From: Rhizobium sp. P40RR-XXII
GTDB taxonomy: Bacteria > Pseudomonadota > Alphaproteobacteria > Rhizobiales > Rhizobiaceae
Direction: 5' to 3'
Assembly (NCBI RefSeq): GCF_012641405.1
Contig: NZ_JABAII010000010.1
Location: 124,001 to 188,000, forward strand
DNA length: 64,000 nucleotides
Part shown: positions 36,743-44,557 of the stretch, piece by piece
How positions within the stretch are numbered: the stretch's first letter is position 1
How the letters are laid out: each line of letters begins with the position of its first letter
Made by a program: the position numbers and the translations under genes
Notes under the pieces: model-generated
What the model was told of the DNA's origin: nothing
What the model saw: only the letters and a program-made list of their open reading frames with translations
The model's database searches: none

Positions 36743-37597
36743 ATGGCTGTGCAAACTGCATCATTGTTAAACCGACTTGAAAAAGACCTCCCCGAAGGGC
36801 TGGTCGTGGATGCCGCTTGGCTTGAAGAGCGCGGTATCGCCAGCAATTTGCGCGCCTACTACGTCAAGAATGGCTGGCTGGAACAGCCGGTGCGCAGCGT
36901 CTATAAAAGGCCGCGCGGCACACTGAGCTGGCAGCAAGTCGTCATATCGCTTCAGACCCTGCTCTTGCGAACGCCGTTCTATGTCGGTGGGCGCACGGCA
37001 TTGGAGCTACAGGGCTTTGCGCATTATCTCTCACATGAGACCAAGACCGTTCATCTCTACGGACCGGGCAAGCCGCCCGCATGGCTGGACAAGCTGAACC
37101 TTCCCCAGCGCTTTGTCTATCACAACAGCGCGACCCTCTTCCGGAATGATCCCGTAACAAAGGGGCTTGGCAGTCTTGCCTGGGATATCGCGGACGGAAC
37201 AGGCCGTGATCTCACCCGCTTTCAGGGCGGCAGTCTGACCTCGCTTGCCTGGGGGCAGTGGGATTGGCCTTTGACGCTTTCCCAGCCCGAGCGCGCCTAT
37301 CTCGAAATGCTTGATGAATTGCCGCGCCATGAGAGTTTCCATCAGGTCGATATGATCATGCAAAGTGCAGCAAATTTCAGCCCGAGACGGTTGCAGAAAC
37401 TGCTGGTGGACTGTGACAGCGTCAAGGTGAAACGGCTGTTCTTCCTTTTTGCAGATCGTCACCGTCATGCGTGGCTCAAGCGTCTGGACAAGGATGCTAT
37501 CGATCTGGGTAAGGGCAAACGCATGCTTGTCCCAGGTGGCAGGCTCGATCCGATCTATCTGATCACCGTGCCGGAGGACCTTGATGCCGTTTCGTGA
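36743..37597 (+). CDS. AbiEi-family antitoxin (type IV TA)
   Basis: 284 residues. The N-terminal winged helix (about 1-60; ASNLRAYYVKNGWLEQPVRSVYKRPRG) binds DNA and is followed by the AbiEi domain (RTPFYVGGRTALELQGFAHYL) and C-terminal region. Paired with the AbiEii gene, overlapping it by 14 bp. In AbiE systems the antitoxin represses the operon and counters the nucleotidyltransferase toxin without direct contact; some modules stop phage by abortive infection. Frame intact, full length for the family. Confidence 0.9.
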   Translation: MAVQTASLLNRLEKDLPEGLVVDAAWLEERGIASNLRAYYVKNGWLEQPVRSVYKRPRGTLSWQQVVISLQTLLLRTPFYVGGRTALELQGFAHYLSHETKTVHLYGPGKPPAWLDKLNLPQRFVYHNSATLFRNDPVTKGLGSLAWDIADGTGRDLTRFQGGSLTSLAWGQWDWPLTLSQPERAYLEMLDELPRHESFHQVDMIMQSAANFSPRRLQKLLVDCDSVKVKRLFFLFADRHRHAWLKRLDKDAIDLGKGKRMLVPGGRLDPIYLITVPEDLDAVS

Positions 37598-38501
37598 CCA
37601 GTATCAAGCCCAGGTTCGGCTGCTCATGCGCCTTATTCCCATCGTGGCGCGAGAGACCTGTTTTGCGCTCAAGGGCGGAACGGCGATCAACCTCTTTGTG
37701 CGCAACCTGCCGCGCCTCTCGGTCGATATCGATCTGATGTATCTGCCGGTCCATGACAGGCCGGAGGCTTTGGCCGGGATTGATGCCGCGATGAAGCATA
37801 TCAAGGCGGCAGCACTGGCGGAGCTGCCCGGCGCGCGCGTCAGCGAAAACATTCACGATGGTGCGATCCTTCGCCTTCTCGTGATTGCGGAGGGCACACA
37901 GGTCAAGATCGAAGTCTCGCCCGTGTTGCGCGGTGTGGTTCACGAACCTTCCACGACTCCCGTCACCGAGGCCGTTGAAGAGGTCTTCGGCTTTGCCGAA
38001 ACCAGCGTCGTATCCTTCGAAGACCTTTTCGCTGGGAAATTGGTTGCCGCCCTCGACCGTCAGCACCCGCGCGACCTCTTTGACGTGCGCGGCCTGCTCA
38101 CCAATGAAGGGTTGAGCGATGACCTGCGTGAAACCTTCATCGTATATCTGCTCAGTCACAACCGCCCCATGGGCGAAGTGCTATCAGGCCGCGTCAAAGA
38201 CCTTGCGAACGAATACCAGAACGGCTTCGAGGGCATGACCGAGGAGGTTGTTGCCATCAAAGAGCTGATAGAAACCCAGCATGAAATGATCGAGGTGCTG
38301 ATCGGAGGCATGCCGGATCATCACCGTAAATTTCTGATCGGCTTCGAGCGCGGCGAACCGGAGTGGCCCTTGCTCAAGATAGGTCATGTCGCAGAGCTTC
38401 CCGCCATCCGCTGGCGGCAGCGCAATCTCAACAAGCTCAAGCCCGAACAGCGTTCCGTTCTGGTCGAATTGCTGCGAACTTCCCTCGAACGGCGCGCATA
38501 G
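37584..38501 (+). CDS. AbiEii nucleotidyltransferase toxin
   Basis: 305 residues from the ATG at 37584 (GGAGGACC upstream; a TTG at 37581 is adjacent). The nucleotidyltransferase core shows GGTAINLF (residues 31-38) and the metal-binding pair Asp48 and Asp50 (VDIDLMYL), then later motifs SFEDLFAGKLVAALDRQHPRDLFDV. These are the conserved AbiEii features, so the toxin should be active. It is the only complete AbiE toxin in the window. Confidence 0.9.
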   Translation: MPFRDQYQAQVRLLMRLIPIVARETCFALKGGTAINLFVRNLPRLSVDIDLMYLPVHDRPEALAGIDAAMKHIKAAALAELPGARVSENIHDGAILRLLVIAEGTQVKIEVSPVLRGVVHEPSTTPVTEAVEEVFGFAETSVVSFEDLFAGKLVAALDRQHPRDLFDVRGLLTNEGLSDDLRETFIVYLLSHNRPMGEVLSGRVKDLANEYQNGFEGMTEEVVAIKELIETQHEMIEVLIGGMPDHHRKFLIGFERGEPEWPLLKIGHVAELPAIRWRQRNLNKLKPEQRSVLVELLRTSLERRA

Positions 38502-38618
38502 AAACACCCGCTCTCGTGGCTTTGAACACCGGGAAGCAGGGATATTGGGAGCGTCAACGGGGTAGGGGAAGGACTGCAAGATAAAGCGAATCGGGATTCG
38601 CCCGAGCTGCGCTCTTAA

Positions 38619-39518
38619 GTGATTGTCTGCACATTGTTTTCCGGAACGGAAAACGGAAAAGGGCAATTTGCGCGATGTGCGGTGAATTTAAAGGCCTGGA
38701 ACGAGGCCGAGATGCTGGTGATGGATCGCGCCGCCATGGAGAAGGATGGCAGCTTCGGTCCGGCCATCGGCGCATTGAAGCCGGATATCGTCATCGACAT
38801 GATCTGCTTCACGCTCGACAGCGCAAGGCACCTGACGGAGACGCTTGTCGGTCATGTCGGCCATTTCCTGCATACGGGCACGATCTGGACGCATGGCTTT
38901 GCAACCGTCGTTCCGACACCGGAGGAGGCGCCGAAGCAGCCGTTCGGAGACTATGGCACCCAGAAAGCAGCCATCGAGGCATATTTGCTCGAGGAGGCGC
39001 GCCGCAGAGGATTTCCCGCAACCCTGATCCATCCCGGCCACATCGTCGGTCCGGGCTGGGCACCCCTCAATCCGGCCGGGCATTTCAATCCGTCGGCATT
39101 CTCGACATTGGCGCGCGGCGAAACGCTGGTACTTCCGAATTTCGGCCTGGAGACGGTTCATCATGTCCATGCGGATGACGTCGCGCAAATGTTCATGGGC
39201 GCGATCGCCAATTGGCGCGTTTCGACCGGCGAGGCTTTTCATGCGGTTTCAGGCGGGGCGCTGACGCTGAGAGGCTACGCCGAGGCCATGTCGCGCTGGT
39301 TCGGACATGAGCCGAAGCTGGAGTTCCTGCCCTATGAGAGATGGGCGGAAGGCCAGGCGCCGGAAGATGCGCAGGCGACATGGGAGCATATCGCCCGAAG
39401 TCCGAATTGCTCGATTGCCAAGGCCGAGCGACTGCTTGGTTACAGGCCTCGCTATACGTCGCTGCAGGCCGTTCAGGAATCGGTCACCTGGCTGATGGAG
39501 AAGGGCCAGATTGACTGA
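38619..39518 (+). pseudogene. NAD-dependent epimerase, N-terminus lost
   Basis: From about residue 26 the frame matches an NAD-dependent epimerase/dehydratase group (KPDIVIDMICFT, FLHTGTIWTHG, DYGTQKAAIEAYLLEEARR with the YxxxK-like pair, HPGHIVGPGW). The N-terminal Rossmann strand and GxxGxxG loop, roughly 50 residues, are missing and replaced by unrelated sequence from the AbiE side. The break near 38690 looks like a recombination junction. Ends 15 bp before the tRNA fragment. Probably not functional because NAD binding is lost. Confidence 0.75.
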
Positions 39519-39533
39519 CAGGTTAAGGCGTTT

Positions 39534-39581
39534 AGGCTCATAACCTGAAGGCCGCAGGTTCAAATCCTGCTCCCGCAACCA
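39534..39581 (+). other. 3' 48 nt of initiator tRNA-Met (attachment-site remnant)
   Basis: The sequence from AGGCTCATAACCT (anticodon CAT) through the T-arm GGTTCAAATCC to the encoded CCA matches the 3' half of rhizobial tRNA-fMet. The bases upstream are the end of the epimerase gene, not the 5' half of a tRNA, so no complete tRNA is present. A 3' tRNA fragment is the usual footprint of an integrative element that recombined at a tRNA gene. Confidence 0.82.
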
Positions 39582-39903
39582 AATTTTCTCAACGTCATCG
39601 GTGTTTCGCCACTTCTCAATCTTGTGAGGGTGGCGTTTGTTGCCTCATCCCCACAAATCGACAGAAAAGCCGTCGTGTGATCCTTTGCAAGTTTCAACCA
39701 TTCTCCGTTGCCAACTGCGCTACACGGCCGGAACGGTCGGGGTAGGCGCCCGGTTTCTGCCGCCGGCAATCGGCTGCCCGCTCCATTCGCTACGCTCCCG
39801 TGTTGCCGTTGCCTGCGTGCGCCTTCGGCTCAGAAACGCGGTCGCAAAAATCCCCCGACCGGCCGCGATAGGCGCAGCCGGATAACCAACGGGAGAATCG
39901 ATC
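39582..39903. other. Intergenic stretch right of the tRNA fragment
   Basis: About 320 bases with no supported gene. GC-rich stretch near 39760-39880 has the look of leaders upstream of conjugative-element genes; the ribosome site GGGAG for the next gene is at its end. Confidence 0.5.
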
Positions 39904-40101
39904 ATGAAACCGACCCAAAAGAGCAAACCCGACTACGCCGTGTACGTTGTGGAAGGTGAGGGCGACAAGACGCACTGGCTCAAAGTGGGAGTCGGATGGA
40001 CCCATAGCGACGGCGAAGGCATCAACATCACGCTCACGGCCCTGCCGCTCACCGGGCGCCTGACCATCCGCAAGCCGAAAGCCGAACGGGACGACGCCTA
40101 G
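39904..40101 (+). CDS. Small conserved protein of mobile elements
   Basis: 65 residues: MKPTQKSKPDYAVYVVEGEG, then THWLKVGVGWTHSDGEGIN and LPLTGRLTIRKPK. I recognise the type as short proteins encoded near ArdC-like genes on rhizobial conjugative elements, but it has no named function. ATG is preceded by GGGAG at good spacing. A strong terminator follows 9 bases after the stop. Confidence 0.65.
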   Translation: MKPTQKSKPDYAVYVVEGEGDKTHWLKVGVGWTHSDGEGINITLTALPLTGRLTIRKPKAERDDA

Positions 40102-40110
40102 TGCGTCTCC

Positions 40111-40148
40111 GAAGGTGCTGCATCGCCGTGATGCAGCACCTTCTCGTT
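40111..40148 (+). terminator. Rho-independent-like terminator
   Basis: A perfect 14-bp stem (40111-40124 with 40130-40143, GAAGGTGCTGCATC and complement) with a 5-base loop, then TCGTT. It separates the small gene from the parDE promoter. Confidence 0.7.
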
Positions 40149-40155
40149 GTAAAGA

Positions 40156-40168
40156 ATATTGACAATAT
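40156..40168 (+). promoter_or_regulatory. Palindrome over the parDE -35 box
   Basis: ATATTG-A-CAATAT is a perfect inverted repeat and contains TTGACA (40159-40164), a consensus -35 box; a weak -10 candidate lies near 40182. ParD antitoxins repress their own promoters, so this is a likely operator. Confidence 0.5.
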
Positions 40169-40213
40169 ATGCTACGCATCCCAGAATTAAGGCATAACGA
40201 AAGGATATCTCCG

Positions 40214-40465
40214 ATGGCGTCGGGTAGCATTCATGTGAAGGTCAGCGGTGCGCTGCAAGACCACATCCAGCAGCAGATTGGCGACGATGGCCTCTACGAG
40301 AACGCCAGCGAATACATTCGTGCCTTGATCCGTCGCGACCTGCAAACCCGTGATGAGGCATGGGACTCGCTCCAAAAGGAGCTTGCACCGGCCATGCGCG
40401 CGGATGACAGCGAGTTTGTCGCCGTTTCCGCCGAAGATGTTATCCGCCGCAATAAGCGCCGCTGA
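40214..40465 (+). CDS. parD: ParD-family antitoxin
   Basis: 83 residues from the ATG at 40214. Ribbon-helix-helix start SIHVKVSGALQDHIQQQIGDDGLYENASEYIRALIRRDLQ, typical of ParD/CC2985 antitoxins, followed by an acidic C-terminal tail that would wrap the toxin. It ends 2 bp before parE. The N-terminal domain should bind the palindrome upstream. Confidence 0.88.
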   Translation: MASGSIHVKVSGALQDHIQQQIGDDGLYENASEYIRALIRRDLQTRDEAWDSLQKELAPAMRADDSEFVAVSAEDVIRRNKRR

Positions 40466-40467
40466 TC

Positions 40468-40830
40468 ATGGTGGCGTATCGCTTTTATCCGCGCGCCGAC
40501 GCGGCGCAGGACAAGATTTGGCGGGATACCGTTGAGAAGTGGGGTGAGAAACAGGCGGTGACCTACATCACCGGCCTGCATACGCATTTGCAGCGGTTAT
40601 GCGAGGAAAAGGCAATCTGGCGGAAGCTTCCGCAACGTCTTGCTGTTCCCGCCGATGTGAAGCGCGAGGCGTATTTCAGCCGCTACGAGCATCACTATGT
40701 CTTCTTCCGCGAACTAGATAACGGCGATCTCGGTGTGATGAGCATTTTGCATGAGCGCACGGATGTGCCCGTGCGTCTTGCCGAGGACTTGGCGGCGCTT
40801 TCAGAGAAAGCGGAGCCTTTCAAGGCATAG
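40468..40830 (+). CDS. parE: ParE-family toxin
   Basis: 120 residues of the RelE/ParE fold: YRFYPRADAAQDKIWRDTVEKWG, central helices, then YFSRYEHHYVFFRELDNGDLGVMSILHERTDV, with the family's C-terminal strand. ParE toxins inhibit DNA gyrase. The frame is intact, and the gene directly follows parD. Its 3' end is overlapped by the putative start of the next gene. Confidence 0.88.
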   Translation: MVAYRFYPRADAAQDKIWRDTVEKWGEKQAVTYITGLHTHLQRLCEEKAIWRKLPQRLAVPADVKREAYFSRYEHHYVFFRELDNGDLGVMSILHERTDVPVRLAEDLAALSEKAEPFKA

Positions 40831-42109
40831 GGCTAGCGATTCCGAAAACGAGGGCAGGGCCCTGAAGCGGATTAATGATGCGGTTCTCAGGCCCGGCGAT
40901 ATCATCCTCACAACGTCCGCCGCGAAGGTCAGCAAAGGCATTCGTTTTGCCACCGGTAGCGATATCTCGCATGCCATGGTTTGCGTTGAAGGCTACTCGG
41001 TTATCGATGCGACGGCCGAGGGGGTGCAGGCTCGGAATACGCAGCGGCTTTTTTATAAGGATGCCCATCCCGTCCATATCTTGCGATTGCGCGGTGGTCT
41101 CTCCAAGCCGCAACTCGACGACGTTCTCATGTTCATGCGCGGGCATGTCGGCACTCAATATTCCAAAACAGAGGCGATGAGAACGAAGCTCAAAGGGACG
41201 CGCCCGCCGACCCGAAAGCAATTCTGTTCACGCCTCGTGGCCCAAGCCTTCTCTCATGCTGGGATTCCCCTTGTTTCCGATGCGAACTTTTGTTCGCCCG
41301 GTGATCTCAAAAGCAGCCCATTTCTGGTGTCGGTCGCGGACTCCACGGTTCCCGTGACAGCGGAGGAAATGGCTGCGTCGGAGGCGAGGCCCGATGGCAC
41401 TCAAATCATGAGAGATGCGATCAACGCCATTCTCAACGGCGCGCGCAAGAAGAATCCCAACATTCAAACCTTCGATGATCTCGATGGCCATCTCATCGAG
41501 CATCCCGAAGATGACGACTACATTTGCCGTTTGGTGGCGGATTCCGGCTATCTCGTGCTCTGGAAGATCGAGCAGGAGAAGAATCCTTGGATTTATGACC
41601 TGGACGTAATGCGCGAGGGTCCGGCCGATCAAATCTCCGCCTATTGCCAAAGTGTCGTTGCGGATGAGGCAACGCCAAACCGCTACATCATAAACCGCGC
41701 CGGATATCGGCTTTTCGCCCATCAGCATGACCACCTTTATTTCAAGCTGATGGCGAGCCTCTATGATCATCTGGCGACATTGCATAATCAGAGGGTGCGG
41801 GTCGCTAAGGCGTGGCTTCATGAGAATGGCTATGCTTTGCCTCCCGAGAGCCCACCACTAACGCCGCATACACCCGAATGGTTTGCCTCCCTGCAACAAT
41901 GGGACCCGCCTCAAGCAATGATGACGCGGTACGTTGTCGAGCAAGAGGGGAGTGAAGCCGTGTGTTCGGTTTGCGGAGATGAACCTGCGGCTGATTACGC
42001 CCTGGAGGCGGATGAGCGTCCGTTAGGTGGCCCCGGCACTCTTCGGCTTTGCGATGACTGCCTCGACATCCGAAGAGATGGTGGCGAATCCTATATTTCC
42101 ATAACCTGA
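40751..42109 (+). CDS. YiiX-like permuted NlpC/P60 peptidase with zinc ribbon
   Basis: 452 residues if begun at the ATG at 40751, inside parE; ATG 40763 is an alternative and a CTG at 40862 would start at the domain. The permuted papain-like pattern is visible: LRPGDIILTT, His74 (SDISHAMVCVEG) and Cys159 (RKQFCSRLVAQAF). A middle domain of unknown type (about 200-395) leads to a C-terminal Cys405-x2-Cys408-x25-Cys434-x2-Cys437 that should bind zinc. No signal peptide. YiiX relatives act on lipids or amides; a toxin or anti-phage effector role is inferred only. Confidence 0.75.
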   Translation: MSARMCPCVLPRTWRRFQRKRSLSRHRASDSENEGRALKRINDAVLRPGDIILTTSAAKVSKGIRFATGSDISHAMVCVEGYSVIDATAEGVQARNTQRLFYKDAHPVHILRLRGGLSKPQLDDVLMFMRGHVGTQYSKTEAMRTKLKGTRPPTRKQFCSRLVAQAFSHAGIPLVSDANFCSPGDLKSSPFLVSVADSTVPVTAEEMAASEARPDGTQIMRDAINAILNGARKKNPNIQTFDDLDGHLIEHPEDDDYICRLVADSGYLVLWKIEQEKNPWIYDLDVMREGPADQISAYCQSVVADEATPNRYIINRAGYRLFAHQHDHLYFKLMASLYDHLATLHNQRVRVAKAWLHENGYALPPESPPLTPHTPEWFASLQQWDPPQAMMTRYVVEQEGSEAVCSVCGDEPAADYALEADERPLGGPGTLRLCDDCLDIRRDGGESYISIT

Positions 42110-42191
42110 ACGGATGGACGCGATCGGGCACGGGGGTGCAGGGGGTTTCCCCCTGCAAACCGCGCGAAGCGCGGTCGCGATCCGCTTTGTC

Positions 42192-42509
42192 CTACAATAG
42201 ACAGACCACGCCAAGATAGCGCGGTAGCACGAGCGGCAATGCAAAGAGCAGGAAGCCGCCGATCGCGAGCGTTAGACCGCTCTGGCTTTTCCCGAACGAG
42301 GCCACCCACATGATGACCCCGATGCAGGTCATGAGAACCTCGATCTCGTAGGCGACGGTGACTACGGGGTGCAGCAGCGTGCAGGAGGCATGCGACCGAT
42401 AGCCGAGCCATCCGGCGGCATAGTCTACGCCCCATCCCACGAGGAGGATGAAACCAGCGAGCGCGGCGAGATTGCCGACGAGGCGAACGGCGAAGGAAGA
42501 GTGTGACAT
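42192..42509 (-). CDS. Small integral membrane protein
   Basis: 105 residues from the ATG at 42509 with AGGATG upstream. Three hydrophobic helices (about 10-32, 44-62, 75-98) and no known motif. It lies between the peptidase gene and the relaxase relic, opposite to the former. Function unknown. Confidence 0.6.
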   Translation of the reverse strand: MSHSSFAVRLVGNLAALAGFILLVGWGVDYAAGWLGYRSHASCTLLHPVVTVAYEIEVLMTCIGVIMWVASFGKSQSGLTLAIGGFLLFALPLVLPRYLGVVCLL

Positions 42510-42740
42510 AGAGACATCCTGGCGACGGGAGGGAGAAACACAGCAAAGCGGCAAAACCACAAGGCTACGGGGACCGGGAGAGACAGCAAGGTAAGAGCGC
42601 ACTTATACATCGCTTCGCGACATAGGTGCTCCGGCAGCCACAGGCTTGTGGCAATCCGCCGGAAAGGAACGCCCTTGCGGGCGTGGATTTAGGGATAGCA
42701 GGCCCGCTAGTGCAGGGCCTCGATTGCGTGCTCAGGGGTG

Positions 42741-43456
42741 CTATCGGTCGCGCCTCCGCGAAGCTGCGCGGTCACCGTGGCGCATCCGCCGTACCCAACG
42801 CTCAACCTCTTTGGCCCGGATCAAGCCGTGCTCGTAGCGACGGTTGGCCCCGGTAGCGGCACGTTCCAGTTCCTTGAGTATCTGCGCAATCTGCTCCAAT
42901 CGCTTGCGCGCATGGGCTACCTTGCGCGCGGCTTCATCCCGGCGCTGCTTGTCTTCCCGGGCAACCTTTCAGCGATTAAAACGGAACTTCGGCCCCTTGA
43001 TCGCACCTTCAGCCTTGAATGCGGTGCGGCGCTGCCAGTAGTCGAGTTTGCGGTTCATGCGGTCGAACCGTCGATTGATGGCGACAAGATCCCGCTTGAG
43101 CTGGGTATTGTTGCCGGCGACGATCTGCTCCAGCCAGGATAGCCGCATGCCCTTGTCATAGGAGGGATAGTCACGTCGCCGTCGTTGGGCTTTAGCCTCC
43201 GAAGTGGCGGGGGTGCGTTGGCGATAAGCGTTAGCCTCGCGTATCTGACTGACGGGGTTTTGTCCATTGCGGACAATCTGGCGTGCCTTCGGCCCGACGT
43301 GAATTTCCGGCATCCGGTTCAGTTCCAGCGCGCGCGCCATATCGCTCCGCGCCAATGCCTCGTTCCTTTGGGCTTCCAATGTGCGGTGATCGATCCTTGC
43401 GCGCTTTCCGGTGCGCTCCAGGGCGAGATTGCACGCGATAGCCCATTCGAGGCTTT
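42741..43456 (-). pseudogene. Relic of a MobA/MobL-type relaxase
   Basis: The minus-strand frame begins after a TAA (43455-43457) in the middle of a domain: WAIACNLALERTGKRARIDHRTLE and PEIHVGPKARQIV are typical of the region after the MobA/MobL catalytic domain. It has an internal TGA at 42969-42971, after which coding-like, Arg/Lys-rich coiled-coil sequence (REDKQRRDEAARKVAHARKR) continues in frame to a TAG at 42741. The N-terminal relaxase domain is absent. This marks lost conjugative transfer functions. Confidence 0.7.
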
Positions 43457-43612
43457 ATCTTTGCAATGGCTGCAAGGTGTGTCGATCTTCCGAGGGCCAT
43501 AATGTTTTGGCGCAACACATGTCGTTTTCATCTACAGATAGAAACAATCGGAATCTTACAACTTTTTCTTAAATCCTACGCTCTACGAAACGAATGAGCT
43601 GAGAGGTGGGAT

Positions 43613-43975
43613 ATGAGACGAGATAAACAGAGGCAAGGACAGTTGCAGCGCGTGTTGGAAGCCTTGAGCCAGAATGCGCCTGCCGGTTCGCAAGGCGAGG
43701 CGTGGAACGCAATTTTCAACGCCGTGCAACAAGTGCAGGCCGTTGACAGGTACGGGACATCCTGGACGATTCCGGCGTTGGATGCGCCCAGTTCCCGACC
43801 TTATGGCAACGGGGGAACCGCCCTCCGGCTGATTGGGCACCATGTCTATCTCAACGCCAATGGTGCCTACCGTATTATTGACCTCAGTAGCGGTGAGCCA
43901 GTTCATCTTTTCGATAAAGAGAATGCGGCGGGCATGCGTTTCGCAGAAGTTCCCGGTTACAGGATGCAACTTTAG
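43613..43975 (+). CDS. Hypothetical protein
   Basis: 120 residues. N-terminal charged helix (KQRQGQLQRVLEALSQNAP), then a beta-rich half with HHVYLNANGAYRIIDLSSGEPVHLFDKENAAGMRF. I do not recognise a family. No good Shine-Dalgarno beyond GAGAGGTGGG upstream of the ATG. Unlinked by direction to the relaxase relic. Confidence 0.55.
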   Translation: MRRDKQRQGQLQRVLEALSQNAPAGSQGEAWNAIFNAVQQVQAVDRYGTSWTIPALDAPSSRPYGNGGTALRLIGHHVYLNANGAYRIIDLSSGEPVHLFDKENAAGMRFAEVPGYRMQL

Positions 43976-43978
43976 CAA

Positions 43979-44149
43979 GGCCCAAAGGGCGACCGCACCG
44001 ACGCGGCGACGCTCGACGCCGTACTGGCCGCTGCCGTCAGCGGTTTGCTGGTGATCCCGATTTCGCATACCTTCACCCTGGATGAGATTGGCGTCGCTCA
44101 GGAGGTGGTTGCGGCGGGAGCCCCCGGTAAAGTCGTTCTGAAGCACTGA
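43979..44149 (+). pseudogene. C-terminal tail of a quinone oxidoreductase
   Basis: In frame after the previous stop, 56 codons read LDAVLAAAVSGLLVIPISHTFTLDEI, then QEVVAAGAPGKVVLKH and TGA. This is the typical end of zinc-independent NADPH:quinone oxidoreductases (MDR superfamily). No upstream part of the gene is present, so it is a remnant cut at its 5' side by an insertion or deletion. Confidence 0.65.
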
Positions 44150-44557
44150 GAAACAGGAACGTTGCCTGTGACCGGCGATGCCGACTTCATACTCGTTATC
44201 GTCGTGCCCTCCATGGCCGATTAGGAGGCGCCGCCTGTTCTTCGGCAACAACAACGTCAAACGCTTTCGCACCCTCTTCGCCATGGACTGGATCAAGATG
44301 GGGTGGGTGAAGGCCGCTGTGGTGGGAAGCATTGCGGCCTTTGCAAATGATCGCTTATGCTGCCAGTTGAGGTATTCGGCGTTCCATAGTCGCAGGAACG
44401 CCGCCACAGCATGTGTCGCATAATAATTCCCGTCGCAGCGGTCCGCCGCCTGACGTCCCCGCGGCAAGTGTCGCTGCGGCAGCCGCAAGAATGCTCGAAG
44501 TCATCAGTCTGATCGTAAGAGGCGCTTGCGAGGTTGCTAATCAGCCCGCAAACTCAT
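44150..44557. other. Intergenic stretch, no gene supported
   Basis: About 400 bases between the oxidoreductase remnant and the LysR gene. Frames on both strands are open in places but show no recognisable motif or ribosome site. Confidence 0.5.

Noticed and set aside
43583..44488. 301-codon minus-strand frame
   Set aside because: Overlaps the hypothetical gene at 43613 and the oxidoreductase tail; no motif and no ribosome site.
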